From Zanthoxylum bungeanum (Eukaryota; Streptophyta; Magnoliopsida; Sapindales; Rutaceae), in the NCBI GenBank assembly GCA_019454045.1, contig SKCR01041530.1, forward strand, positions 47,593 through 111,592: DNA of 64,000 nucleotides, given 5' to 3'. A program made the position numbers and the translations under genes. The notes below the pieces were generated by a model. That model was not told where the DNA came from, searched no databases, and worked only from the letters and a program-made list of their open reading frames with translations. How positions within the stretch are numbered: position 1 is the stretch's first letter; each line of letters begins with the position of its first letter. Shown in pieces: positions 25,210-37,002 of this stretch.

Positions 25210-25757
25210 ATGGAAGAAGTTCTCGTAAATCTTCACAAGTAATTTCCTTCTATCCCTCAAAACTCTCTGATGAAAGTCTACAAATCTCGCTTGGAACAGA
25301 TGAGACTACTAACGATCCATGGTGTTCCTAATGACATTCGTTGGGTAATTGAAGCATGGGTCCGATTGGCAGGTGAGTCTTCTGACTCTTTTATTTCAAA
25401 TCTGCCTGGTTTTGGAAGAAGCACCTATGCAAAGAAACATAGAGCTAAGCAAATGGGTGTTGTTATAAATGTGCACGCTGGAATTGTAATACTCGTTGTC
25501 GTTCTTTAGGAATGGTGTCTGATAATCGCGAAGATAAAATTAAATTCATTAGGGATGGCTTGAGTAAGGAGTTTGTAGATAATATATCTTCGACTCTTTA
25601 GACGCATCCCAGTGGATATGTTCATATAGCCATTCGCAAATTACATACACAATTTCAAAAAGAAAGACAACAGTTAAGTCTTGGGAATCTGACTCAAAAA
25701 GACATTGTTTGCCAATTTATACGAAAATTGGATGGGAAGCTTGTCCCTGACGCATAG
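25210..25757 (+). pseudogene. Accessory ORF of unknown function with four-cysteine motif (B copy)
   Basis: I do not recognise this family. It starts MEEVLVNLHK and would be about 183 residues. Notable parts are GRSTYAKKHRAKQMGV, then CYKCARWNCNTRC (CX2CX4CX3C, a possible zinc site), NREDKIKFIRDGLSKE and THPSGYV, ending GKLVPDA. It has one stop in the N-terminal part, one frameshift just before the cysteines and one later stop. The same ORF stands at the same place in element A, between integrase and the LOG gene, where Athila elements often carry an env-like ORF. I see no signal peptide or membrane segment. Conservation in two copies and the basic, cysteine-bearing centre suggest a nucleic-acid-binding role, as inference only. 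Confidence 0.65.
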
Positions 25758-26005
25758 ACGTCAATTAAGCCGTAAATATTTGTAGATATTATATCTCTTT
25801 ATCTTTTCCTAATAATTTTAATTTGTTTTGTTGTTTTCTTTTATTTTCTCCGACAGGATCCAGACCTTTTTGACTATCACGATTTATTTTACTGTTAACT
25901 AATAATTGTCATTTGGCAGGTACTAGTGCTATTATTTTACTCACCTTTTTCAGGTGTTATAAATTCAACTCATCATTGCACTTTTGAAGACATCCAGAGT
26001 AAAAC

Positions 26006-26658
26006 ATGGAAGCCACTTCAAGAAGACGAGTTGAAAACATCTGTGTGTTTTGTGGTACTAGTGTTGGTACTAAGCCACAATACGTAGAAGCAGCACATGA
26101 ATTGGGTTGAGTCTTAGCTGCAAGGAATATGCACTTAGTATATGGCGGAGGTAATCTTGGACTTATCGGGATCGTTTCAAAGGCTGTACAGGAAGGAGGT
26201 AGTCACGTTTTGGGAATCATCCCAAAACCCTTGGCGGAGGCAAATCTTATTGGACCATTAAATGGAGAAGAGCTAATTGTGCCAGGTATGTCTGAACGAC
26301 TAGTAGAAATGATTAACCGTTCTGATGCTTTTATTGCTTTGCCATGTGGCTTGGGTACATTGGAGGAAATTTTTACAGTGTTATCTTGGGCGAACCTGAA
26401 CATACACCAGAAACCGCTTGTACTGTACAACGTTGAATGATTTTATGATTTTATTTGTGTGTTCTTAATGATGCACGAAGAAATGGGTTCGTGTCAAAAC
26501 CTTTAAAAGAACTCATCTTCACTGCCAGAACTGCTCCGGGTCTAATTGACCAAATCTTAGCCTATGAACCATAAATTGACCCTATCATTTCAAAGATAAA
26601 TTGGTCCGAGGACAATCTTGGTAAGAGGCGTCGGATTAATATGGATCTTAACCTTTAA
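26006..26658 (+). pseudogene. LOG-like cytokinin-activating enzyme gene captured by element B
   Basis: LONELY GUY family enzymes hydrolyse cytokinin riboside 5'-monophosphates to active free bases in the cytosol and nucleus. The ATG at 26006 opens MEATSRRRVENICVFCGTS, the usual N-terminus of the Rossmann-like fold. Then come VYGGGNLGLIG (nucleotide-binding GGG.GLMG motif), VLGIIPKPL, SERLVEMI and DAFIALPCGLGTLEE, where the catalytic PGGxGTxxE motif has cysteine for one glycine. It is broken by TGA after HELG (near 26108), by a stop replacing the VDG codons near 26438, and by a 1-base loss near 26463. Host LOG genes have several introns and none is visible here, so it was probably captured as cDNA. 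The C-terminal tail GKRRRINMDLNL is shared with element F. Confidence 0.88.
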
Positions 26659-26720
26659 CTTTTCGTGTAGAATTTCAGCTAACCAGGTACTATCTTCCAA
26701 GCTCTTCTTCTACTGTTTAA

Positions 26721-26738
26721 GACATTGGGGACAATGTC
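26721..26738 (+). ncRNA. Conserved hairpin with GGGA loop (B)
   Basis: GACATTGGGGACAATGTC forms a perfect 7-bp stem closed by GGGA, a GNRA-type tetraloop, and is followed by a purine-rich tract (TTTGGGGGAGGGAATTA). It is identical in A and F and near-identical in E. Its role is unknown. Confidence 0.6.
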
Positions 26739-27193
26739 TCATTTAGGTTTGGGGGAGGGAATTAGTTGATCAGTATCTTATTTTTAGTTGTGTGTTGTTT
26801 TTATTTTTAGTCCAAATTTTTTTCGAAAAATCCAAAAAAATTGAAAATTTTTCAAAAATTACAAAAATATTTTGCGTTTGTTTGTTTTTATTTTGACTAA
26901 AAATGTGAAATTGGTAAGAGATAGCTGAGTAAGGAGTTTCCACTCCTGAGACGTATCTCAAACCTAATTTGGAACAAGTTAATTTTTGTTTATTTCCTTT
27001 TGAATTATTTAAGTTGTGAATTCTCCATAATACTGACTAAAATGGATCTTCATATGCTCAGTTAGCAGGTATTAACAATATGTATAGTAACATACGGACA
27101 TGAGCTATAATTGAAAAGTTTGTAATATTCAGTGCTCTAGTTTAATTGGAGGAAGCATCTCAAAAAGTGATGGAGTAAAAAAAAACGTCCGAG

Positions 27194-27418
27194 ATCCGAG
27201 TTATTAAGTCTGTAAGGGTGTTTTAACACCTAGTGCCCTAAAGCCAACTGGTTTGGGAGTCACTGGCCCAAAGCTCGCTACATGGATCAAAGATGTTGAA
27301 AAATATATATATCTGAAGTCTAAATAATTAAGTCCTTAGGGGTGTCTTAACACTTGGTGCCCTAAAGCCAACTGGTTTGGGAGCCACCGACCCAACACTC
27401 GCTACATAGATGAAAGAT
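27194..27418 (+). repeat. Tandem pair of about 100-bp repeats in B 3' region
   Basis: Two copies of TTAAGTC...GGGTGTYTTAACAC...GCCCTAAAGCCAACTGGTTTGGGAG...GCTCGCTACAT (27194-27294, 27313-27418). The same pair is present in element A, so the duplication predates the split of the two copies. Confidence 0.8.
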
Positions 27419-27756
27419 ATGTATATAAATAAATAAAAAAACAAAAATCAAAGAAAAAAATCAGAAAAATCAGAAAAATTATTCCATTACTACAAAAATG
27501 TGTGAATTCTTATCAATTGCACTTGTGACTGTTGTGGGCAAAAATGAGTTAATTAATATTTTGTTGGCTTTGTATATGGAGAATGGTAAATATAATCGGA
27601 GAATTTACGTATTCGGTAATTTAGAAATAAAGAAAACAACTAGTAACTTGGAGTAGAAGTTTCACCTGATTAGTCACTAACTTCTTTATTCTTTTTTCTC
27701 TTTTCTTTTTGCTTTTGTGTGCATTAGTTTTACTATATTTTTACTTTTGTAAAATG

Positions 27757-27878
27757 TTTGTGGGTATCATTGCTGTAAACCCTCACGAGACTACAACTCG
27801 TCCACTATGGACACCTAGGGGTTTAAAGGCTTGTTGCATACGCTAAATGCAATCGTGATCCCTACGAAAATGGCTTAG
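27757..27878 (+). ncRNA. Conserved multi-hairpin 3' element (B)
   Basis: About 120 nt just upstream of the 3' LTR that is strongly conserved in A and in the otherwise dissimilar element E. Short stems are visible: ACGAG...CTCGT, GTCCA-cta-TGGAC and TTGCAT-acgctaa-ATGCAA. No ORF spans it. This is a candidate structured RNA, not an established family. Confidence 0.55.
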
Positions 27879-27959
27879 TTAAATTTTATTTTAAAGATGT
27901 TTATGTTATTTTATTCTATGTTTTGCTCGAGGACTATCAAAATGTTAGGTTTGGGGGTG

Positions 27960-29939
27960 TGATGAGTGGTAAATGTATTAATATTTCCCACTTATTTGAC
28001 CTAATATTTTGTACAATTTTTTGAGTTTTGTGAATATTTTGATGTGTTTTGTGTTATTTTGTAGATAAATAAACTTTCAGGACATTCTGGAGGTGATTTG
28101 GGGCCAAAATAGTGAAACATAACACAAAAGGGCATTTTGGTCATTTGTCACGTTGCAACGCCTAACGTGCGCCGCACTATGCTAACGTACGTCAGGGACA
28201 CATGTCAAAATCTGAGAAGTTTGACTTTGCTAACGTGCGCCGTGTCACGTGTCACCATCACAGTCGAACTGCTAACATATGTCGTGCCACGTGTCACCAT
28301 CACAGCTGATCTGCTAACGCGCGCCGTGCCACGTGTCGTAATTCTATGGTGCCGACAATCCATTTCACCACGTGTCGACACGTCAGCACCACGTCAGCAC
28401 AATTATTGAATTAATTATCCGCAATTGCCACGTCAGCTGATAAGAATCTGAACCGGCCAATCAGAGAGCGACACATCATCGCGTAGCGACGCAAGAACAA
28501 ACTTGGCGTCGCGACGCGGGAAGCTTGTTGAGGCCTATAAATAGAGCTCAAAATTTCAGTTTCAGATGTACCTTCCTCTCTGAATTCTCTGATGTAAATA
28601 TGAAGTTTTCTATCTAGTTTCTTTTAAATTTTAGTTTTGTAAGTAATTTTAATTACGTTCTGTAATAATAGTATTTTGATTTTTTTTACTTTTACAGTTT
28701 TTACTATTCAACATGAGGAGGTAAATTCCCCATGCTATGGTGAAATGTAATTCTTTTACTATTGTATTTAGATTAATCTCCCTTAAATATAATATATTCA
28801 CTATTTAAAATATTGACTTAATGAGGATACCGCTATATTGGTCGGTTGGTAATTCATTTTAAACTTGTTTAAACCTGACTAAACAAGGATACCGCCGGAT
28901 TGGTCGGTTGGTAATTAAATTTTCTTACCGCCTATATGGCTGGTTTATTTTGGTTCCGCCTTTATGACTGGTTGGACTTAATTTGACTTAATCAGGTTAC
29001 CGCCTAAATGGCTGGTTGGTAAAATAATCACAAGTTAATATATTATATTAAGGGAGATATTTAAATTAGTAGTAGTAAAAGTTATCATTTTACCTTAGCA
29101 TTTTATTTTATTGTAATTCACTTTTCAGCTTTTAATTTACCGCAATTATTTTTCAGTATTTTTTACTTTATGTCTTTTACTTTTAAGTTTTTACTAGTCC
29201 TAGTTATGTGTTGTAACTAAGTTAGTTATCTGAGGTTGTGATGAATTCTAATATCACCGGTTTATAAGGGGTTATTTTATAGTTTGGGTAATTTAAAGGT
29301 TTACTTATTAAGTCTTAAGCTTAATGCGTCTTTTTAATTGGCCATTTATAAGATTGATCTGGTAAATCTAAAATAAACTTGACAAAGGAATTTTAGGTTT
29401 CAGCCTTAGACTTAATAGCCCACGATCTTCCTTGAGGATAGATAAGCCTTTAATAGATTTCCTTACAGGATAGACATATACCTGTCGGGCGGGGTAGTCA
29501 TAATTGGAACTTAAACTTAATGAATCCAGGTAATTTGGTTGACATAGATATATGGTTCAATTGGGTTATACTGGGTATTTGCATCTGACCATCGACATAG
29601 GCTTTCACATAATTTAGTGTTCCAGATTAGTAAACCGATTTATTACACAAACATGAAATAATCGCTTCATCTTTTAAAAGATATTAGAAAGATTCACAAC
29701 CCTAGATAGTTTCCTAATATTGAATTTTCTTAAACTTATTTTCGTGCAATTTTATTTACTTGTTTTTAAATTCAAAATCTTCACCATTTCAAATCAATCA
29801 ATCAACCTGTTAGATACTAGTAATCATTTGACCTCGTAAAATTAATATATTAGGTATTAAGTCCTCGTGGGATCGATACTTTTTATACTACTTGAACGAT
29901 ACGTGCGCTTGCGTTATACGCGTGTGATTTTACCAGTCA
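27960..29939 (+). repeat. 3' LTR of element B
   Basis: 1980 bp, TGATGAGTGG...ACCAGTCA, preceded by the purine tract AGGTTTGGGGGTG. TATAAATA is at 28536-28543 with CACGTG repeats upstream (about 28245-28385). The TSD ACAGA follows at 29940. Confidence 0.92.
28245..28543 (+). promoter_or_regulatory. U3 promoter (B 3' LTR)
   Basis: Three or more CCACGTGTC motifs, each in a GCTAACRYRYGYCGTGCCACGTG context, lie upstream of TATAAATA (28536-28543). Confidence 0.55.
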
Positions 29940-31497
29940 ACAGAACCATCCTGGTGGTTGACGGCTTTATTTCATGTATTGTATTTCTTCCCTTACCAGC
30001 AAATGCATGTGACATCAAAACATGCATCCAGATGATTCAGTAGTCAGTGCAATTTGGAGGAAATGCAACTGAAGATCCTAATGCCCACATCAGCAACTTC
30101 CTGGAAGTTTGCGGCACTTTCAATTACAATCGAGCAGCTGAAGAAGCAATGAGACTGCGGGTTTTTCCGTATTCCTTAAAAGACAGAGCAAAGGCTTGGC
30201 TACATTCACTACCAGCAGGTTCCATCACAACTTGGAACACTCTAGCCACCAAATTCCTTGCAAAGTATTTTCCACCAGCCAGAACAGCAAAACTGAGGAA
30301 TGACATCACATCCTTTGTACAACATGACTCGAAAACTCTCTACGAAGCTTGGGAAAGGTACAAAGATGTACTCCGGAAATATCCTCACCATTAGATTCCA
30401 AAATGGCTTCAAGCCCAAACTATCTATAATGGACTTTTTGGACTGATGAGAACCACAATTGATGCTGCTGCTGGAGGAGCGCTAATGGCAAAATGAGAAG
30501 ATCAAGCCTAGGACTTAATCAAAGAAATGGCTAACAATAATTCCTTGTGGCCAACAGAAAGGAGCATGATCCAGAGAATTGCAGGAATTTATGAAGTTGG
30601 AGTTAATACAGCAGTCAACGCCAAGCTGGATCAGATATGAAAATTCATGGAGACTCTCGGTATGCAAGGCAATATTGGATCCACAAGTTCACCATATGAA
30701 GGAGGACTATAACCAAACCAACAAAAAGAGACAGTGAATTATGTCAACAATTTCAACAGACAGAGGAATAATCCATATTCCAACACCTACAACCCGGGGT
30801 GGAGGAATCATCCCAATTTTTCATGGAGCAACAATTCAGGGCAGAAGAACAATCCACCACTTGGATTCCAACAACAGAACTATCCACCACCTGGATTCCA
30901 ACAGCAGAACAAAGGCCAGGAACATGAAAAAGAACCAGGAATAGCGGAAGTGCTGACTCAGCTTAAAAAATATGATGTTATGTTTCAAAGTCAATCAGCT
31001 TCCATTAAAGCACTGGAGAATAAAATTGGACAACTGGCCAATGTTCAAAGTTACAGACTGCCAGGAAATCTTCCCAGCAACACAGAACCAAATTCAAGGA
31101 AACGATGGAGGGAGCAATGTGAAGCCATTACCTTGAAAAACGGTACTGAAATCAATAAAGATGTTGGAATCAAGGCATCCATTGAAGAAATTCCAAAAGA
31201 AACAGAGCAACAGATGGAGGAAAAAGAAGCAAAGGAAAAAGATCAAATCACTCAACCTCCACATTTTCCACAGCGTCTTCAGAAAAATAAACTAGATAAG
31301 CAGTTTGCTCGTTTCTTGGAGGATTTCAAAAAGCTGCAAATCAACATCCCATTTACAGAAGCGTTGGAAGAAATGTCCAGCTATGTCAAATTCATGAAAG
31401 ACATTCTTTCACGAAAACGGAGATTGGGAGATTACGAGATAGTAGCACTGACGGAAGATGCAGCGCCATCATTCAGAGGAAATTTCCCCCGAAGTTG
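29940..31497 (+). pseudogene. Element A gag, main part
   Basis: This resumes the gag broken at 15896. It contains NRAAEEAMRLRVFPYSLKDR and AKAWLHSLPAGSITTW in the open block 30047-30394, then stops (TAG at 30394 and others near 30490-30650). An open 254-codon block follows (30734-31498) with NNPYSNTYNPGWRNHPNFSW, two PPGFQQQN repeats and the NKLDKQFARFLEDFKKLQIN segment before the protease. The capsid core is recognisable and the protein non-functional. The frame slips into the protease frame at about 31465-31495. Confidence 0.85.
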
Positions 31498-31920
31498 AAA
31501 GATCCTGGCAGTTTTACTGTCTCATGCACCATTGGAGAACATTATATCGGTAAGGCTTTATGTGAATTAGGTGCAAGTGTTAATTTGATGCATTTTTCTA
31601 TTTACAGGAAACTGCAAATTGGAGAAGCAATGCCTACCTCAGTCTCTCTGCAACTTGCTGATCGAACGCTCGTATTTCCGAGAGGTGAAGTTGAAGATGT
31701 GCTGGTTAAAGTTGACAAACTTATTCTCCTAGCATATTTGATTACCCTTGACATGGAGGAAGACAAAGATGTACTTATCATCCTTGGAAGACCATTCTTG
31801 GCTACAGGTCGAACTGTTATTGATGTGAAAAAATGAGAACTAACCATGAAAGTTCAGGACCAAGAAGTTACCTTTAATGTTTTCAAAGCCATGAAATTCC
31901 CAAGTGATGAAAAATAGGAA
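31495..31920 (+). pseudogene. Element A aspartic protease
   Basis: Reads GKALCELGASVNLMHFSIYR, where the catalytic aspartate of the D(L)GA motif is glutamate, then IILGRPFLATGRTVIDVKK before a TGA at 31836 in place of a glycine codon. The order gag-protease-RT matches Ty3/gypsy pol. The family enzyme matures gag and pol. The active-site change and stop make this copy inactive. Confidence 0.85.
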
Positions 31921-32870
31921 GAATGTTTCAGAGTTGATGTTGTTGATAGTATCATCCAGGATACTAAGCCACCTCCCACAGAAAAACTTGAAGCTTGCAT
32001 CACCAACATGACTGACAGCGAGCTAGATGCTGAAATCCTGGAATATCTTGACAAACCATTTCGATTCAAATTGACACCACCAATTGAAAGTCTGGAACTC
32101 CCGAAGAAGGAACGAATCAAGCCCTCAATTGAAGAACCACCACAGTTGGAGTTGAAGCTACTTCCGAGCCATCTTAGGTATGCTTTCTTAGGAAACTCTT
32201 CTGAATTACCTGTTATTATTTCTTCTTCGCTAACATTGGAGCAGGGAGAAAATTGTTGAGAGTGTTATGAGAACATAAGAAAGCCATTGGCTGGACTATA
32301 GCAGACATTCGAGGCATTAGTCCATCATTTTGCATGCACAAGATTCTGATGAACGATGAGTACAAAACCACAGTGGAGCATCAACGAAGACTAAATCCAA
32401 TCATGAATGAGGTCGTACAGAAAGAGATTATCAAATGCTTGGATGCTGGCATCATTTATCCCATCTCAGACAGCACTTGGATGAGCCCTATGCAGTGTGT
32501 ACCAAAGAAATGAGGAATTACTGTTGTCACAAATGAAAAGAACGAGATGATTCCAACAAGAATGGGACTGGTTGGAGAGTATGCATGGACTACCAGAAAT
32601 CTGAACAAAGCACAAGGAAAGACCATTTTCCGCTACCATTCATTGATCAGAACTGGCAGATGGCGAGACAGAATTCATTACTTCTGGATTGTATTTGGGG
32701 TACATCAGATTGCCATCGCCCTAAAAGATCAGGAGGGGAAAACCACTTTTACATGTCAGTATGATACTTGCTTTTCGCATGATGCAATTTAGACTATGTA
32801 AGCTCTTGCCACATTCCAAACTTTGCCATGATGGCATCTTCTCAGACATGGCTGGAATAGAGTATGGAGT
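31921..32870 (+). pseudogene. Element A reverse transcriptase, N-terminal part
   Basis: A linker with LELKLLPSHLRYAFLG and then the Athila-type RT start are readable across several frames: IGWTIADIRGISPSFCMHKI, IYPISDSTWMSPMQCVPKK, ARTTFTCQYDTCF-like text and ALATFQTLP. It breaks off at GGAGT (32866-32870), where element D begins, and resumes at 43031. Stops such as TGA after VPKK mark it as a pseudogene. Confidence 0.82.
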
Positions 32871-35844
32871 TGTAGGCACTGCATTTTTACGCATAAGTCC
32901 CTATGATGAGTCTCATTTTGGAGACACTACCTTTTAAGTCACGGAGGTCACGGGAAACGGACATCGGAAGGGGAAATTCAGAATAAACAAGGCTCACTGT
33001 CTTCGTTGGTGCTGCGTTCGTTACTTCGTTCGAACCTCGTGCAGATTGCTGACGTTCGTGCCGCGTGCGCTGAGGCGTTCGAACGGAGCCGGTAATTCTG
33101 GTTTTGCTGCTAGCCTCACGCCCAGCCCATTTAGTTTCCCAAAGCCCATAAAACACATCCCAAATTAAATAATTAAATATAAATTAAATATTAAACATTA
33201 AAATAAAACATTTAAATCATTTACCAAATTAAATAAAACTAAAATAAGATTTGCCTAATTAAAATCAATCTTAACCAATTAAAGCCAATCACATATTTGA
33301 CTTCCTAATTCAATAAGATATCCACCAATTTAAAAGTTTTGACTTCCTAATCTAAACCAAATTTGTCCCCCCCTCAATCTTTGACTTTCCTTGCTAAACA
33401 CCAAATCATATCCCCTCTTTAATGACAAAATCCCTTCCTTGTGACACAAGGCCAAACCCTACCTCTTCTCTATATAAAAACCCCTAACCAAGGCCATTCT
33501 TCTCTCTTGACACAATAGAATTCACACCCAAGCTCTCTCGAATCTCTCTAGCTTATACACACAATTCACACAAAATTATAGCAAGAAATCCTAGACATCA
33601 CAAGCAAATCACACCAAAACAATCCCTCTCTTCATAGCCGAATCTATCACAAATAACCACCCCTAATCACCACCGAAAACCAGCCCCTCTAACCTCCATA
33701 CATCACCGAAAATCACACAAACACAGCAGCCCAAATCCTTAAAAAACAGTAACATAAAACTACATAGATAACCTTAAGAATAATCACATATAATCGCACT
33801 AAGAACCCACACAACTTGGAATAGTTCTTTGAAAACATTGAAACAGGTAGCCCGTGCAGCGAGCAGCAAAACAGGAGCCGAATAGGAGCAGAACGGAGTT
33901 CGAATCGTAGGCAAAGCGGTGAAACAGTGAGCTAGGACGTTGAACCAGCAGACCAGAAAAGTTGCGAGCTTTTACCCCCTTTCGATCTTCGTGGAACGTG
34001 AGTCCGAGAGACGGCTTAAAAGGTTAGACCTGAGGGTATCTTTCACATTTATTCTCATTTTTACTTTCCGGTTTTATTTTTTGATATATTTTCTGGTAAT
34101 GTGGTATTGTGTGTATGAGGTATGTTGTGGGTATTGGATGAATGAGAGAGGTGTCAACTCTCGCGGTATATCGGATGGAAACCCGGACATAAATTTCATA
34201 GCCGATTCCGAATGGACGGTAATATGATCTGTACTCGGGCCACAATTCCACGTACCGCTTGGGTAAATGACACCATCTTTCTTTTGTTGTGTTGCCCTTG
34301 TTTATTTAGTTTGTTTTACCTGAACTCAATATGTCGTTAGTTATGCATGATTCAACCAGGCGCATGGGCTTAGTGAGTTAGTCCAAAGGTCCTCCATTTA
34401 GGAGACAAAGAGCCGAAAAGGCCACCTTCGTGACACTACTTCGCCGTGCCGGTTGATGTATGTTCGGTTGGACGCTAGATACGTTCAATCGGGCATACTT
34501 AGTTTAATATTATTATTATCGTTATTTTCGTATGAGTCAATCGAGCGCATGGGCTTAGTAAGTGTGACGTGAAATCCCCTATGGGGAGAGGCTAAAAGCC
34601 CTTTACCACGATGCTTTGCCGCGCCGGTTGATGTGTGTTCAGATTGGACGGAAGATGTGTTCAATCGGGCATACTTGGTTGACATGATTGGTTCTATTCT
34701 TGCATGTATGATATGACGCGCATGGGCTTAGCATGTTGGTCTAAAGGTCCTCTCTTTGAGAGATCAAGAACCCCAAAAGGTCACCTTTACGGCAGTGCTT
34801 CGCCGCGCCCTTTTGTTTTCTGTTTATGTATTGCATCAGGTCCGTTTCCGTTCGAACGCGTTCACGAACGCAACTCGAACGTGCATGTGTTTTTGCCTTA
34901 TTATGGTCAGGTCTCGTATCCGTTCGAACGCGTTAACAAACGCCATACGAACGTGAGCTCTCTGTCTCATCTCCGTTCGAACGCGTTTACGAACGCTACT
35001 CGAACGTGAGCATTCTGTCTCGTCTCCGTTCGAACGCGTTTACGAACGCTACTCGAACGTGAGCTTCTGTTTCATTCCGTTCGAACGCGTTTACGAACGC
35101 GACTCGAACGTGAAAGACGCATTCTGTTTCATTTCCGTTCGAACGCGTTTACGAACGCTACACGAACGCACACACACTGAACTGAGTCTGTCTTATAATA
35201 TGCATGCATATTTGCCTATTGGTTGATCTTTCTTTTGTAAATGTGTCAATGTATCACCATTCATATGCTTGTGTCATGATAACATTTGAGTATTATTTCT
35301 TGCGGTATATCGGATGGAAACCCAGACGTAAATTCCGTAGCCGATTCCGAATGGACGGTAGTGCGGTCTGTACTTGGGCTACAATTCCACGTACCACTTG
35401 GAAAAGTGCCCATATGTGTGCTTGTATGGTTACCACGTATGCTTGTATGGTTAGTATGTGTGCTTGTGTTTTTCCTGAATGTGATGTACAAAGTTGTATG
35501 TTCATTGCTATCTTGATATATGTTAAGCATGCAATTTTATATATGAAATACATGTATATTTAGGCGCATATTTTATCTTATATATGTGAATTTAGAAGCA
35601 TGATACCCTTAGAAATAATTGTTACTTCAGCTTGTTTAAATTATTATATAAATCTTTTCATTACAAGTGACATAAGTAAGGGACCATTCCGAACCCAACG
35701 GTTTGAGGTCTTCCCTTGCGAGGGGTGAGTGCGGCCTTAAATCTTTGTCCCGGTTCACACCGGGTGGCGACTCCATGTTATGTAATCCTTCCCAAACTAG
35801 GCCGCGAGCCTAGGAACGGCGTCGCCCAGGTCCTGTGTCCCACA
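32871..35844 (+). repeat. 5' LTR of element D
   Basis: 2974 bp. TATATAAA stands at 33471-33478, followed by a C- and A-rich leader. It holds three degenerate repeats starting GCGCATGGGCTTAG (34360, 34545, 34718), a 100-bp direct repeat (34163-34262 and 35302-35401) and a six-unit TTCGAACG array (about 34849-35175). It lacks 57 bp present in the 3' LTR. Confidence 0.93.
34849..35175 (+). repeat. Six-copy TTCGAACGCGTT array in D 5' LTR
   Basis: Units of about 50 bp of the form CCGTTCGAACGCGTTTACGA followed by ACGCTACTCGAACGTGAG. Each includes the palindrome CGTTCGAACG and further CGAACG or ACGAAC elements. The 3' LTR has the matching array at about 42038-42360. Confidence 0.9.
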
Positions 35845-35847
35845 GTC

Positions 35848-35865
35848 TGGCGACTCCACTGGGGA
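35848..35865 (+). other. primer-binding site of element D
   Basis: TGGCGACTCCACTGGGGA, three bases after the LTR end. This differs from the Athila sites in the window and is of the type I associate with tRNA-Arg priming in Tat/Ogre elements. Confidence 0.75.
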
Positions 35866-36876
35866 TGTGAGAATTGGCCCCGAATATTGTCTTGTAATGA
35901 TTGGATTTATGTTTTAATTGCCATGTCTATAGTGGATAAGTGAGGGTTTAATCAAGGGCACTTTGAGGCTAGGTAATGGTTTGGTGTCTTCCTTCACTCA
36001 CTACCTTTCTAGAAGGAAAAGCTGTGAGGACACCTATATGGCCATCTACTCGTAGCCTTTGTGATGGACTAATTTGGAGGACTCGTTGTTTATTCCTGAC
36101 ACCAAGCGATAAGAGCCTAAGAGGCTTGGGTATTTAAGTGAGCCTCGCTCCACCTTCCCTCTGGGGAATCTACAACGGGAAATCCATTTGACAGTCCGTC
36201 ACACACCATAGCTCATTGGTACGTACCTTAGTGTATAAAAAAGGGTGCGCTCACTTGGTTGCTCGAACCCTTGAGTGGGGAGACCTAGTTGTGGGCTATC
36301 CTTCGCCAGTGAGAGCCTTTGTCCATACTCTTGCAAACCCACCCATAGACTGGTTTATATGGTTAAAGTAGCAATTATTTCCTTGAGTATGTGCTTGTGG
36401 ACCATCCTCATTTGGATGCAGTTGGACTATTGTCAGAAATGCGGGCTTGCTGGGCCATTTAAACTGGGGCAAGTTCGCACCGTATGACTATTAGGCCAAA
36501 AGCTTCTGAAATATTGATGGGCCACTTTGTAAAAAAATTATTATGTCATGTTTGCATCATCTTGCTTGTGTTTGAGAACATCGTTGTTTGGATCCATTTG
36601 GACCACTTATCATGGGATATGGGCTTGTTGGGCCATTTAAACTGGGACAAGAACACATCTTATGACGATTGGGCCAAAAGGTTTCTAAATAACAATGGGC
36701 CATTTTATGATTGTGTTCGGAATTTTATCATTTGGATTTAGTTGGGCTCTTTGCCATAAGACATGAACTCGTTAGGCCATTTAAACTGGGACGGGTTCAC
36801 TCTTATGACAGTTGTCCCAAAAACTTCTAAAATGGTAATAGGCCGATTTGTTTGAGAATTTTATTTGATTTAATAT
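35866..36876 (+). other. Leader of element D with degenerate repeats
   Basis: About 1 kb before gag, non-coding. Three degenerate units, each with GGCCATTTAAACTGGGRC and a following GGCCAAAA-type segment, start near 36453, 36631 and 36775 (spacing about 180 and 145 bp). The short frames in this stretch sit inside these repeats. Confidence 0.65.
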
Positions 36877-37002
36877 ATGTTATATACTTCTTATGCACAT
36901 CATGCATACATACATCATGTTAACCATTGTGTTCTAAAAGCCATCATAGATTCCCGTTGGGTTAGAAAAAAGGGAAGACTCACCAAAATACCGAGAACAG
37001 AC

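Larger units (their letters stand above)
20182..29939 (+). mobile_element. Element B: Athila-like, LOG-carrying, pol-deleted
   Basis: LTRs at 20182-22244 and 27960-29939 enclose a 5.7-kb internal region. The TSD ACAGA stands at 20177-20181 and 29940-29944, inside the gag of element A, so B inserted into an older copy of its own family. Order: primer site, gag, protease fused to the integrase C-terminus, four-cysteine ORF, LOG-like gene, conserved 3' RNA elements, purine tract, LTR. RT, RNase H and the integrase core are absent, so B would depend on enzymes from a partner. Confidence 0.9.

Noticed and set aside
26006..26658. LOG-like sequence read as a normal host gene.
   Set aside because: It lies between integrase remnants and a 3' LTR, has no introns, contains stops, and recurs in two other elements at the same relative place.
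34704..35009. Identical frames in the two D LTRs (34704-35009 and 41894-42199; 35204-35563 and 42390-42749).
   Set aside because: They are identical because the LTRs are near-identical. The frames overlap tandem repeats and resemble no protein.
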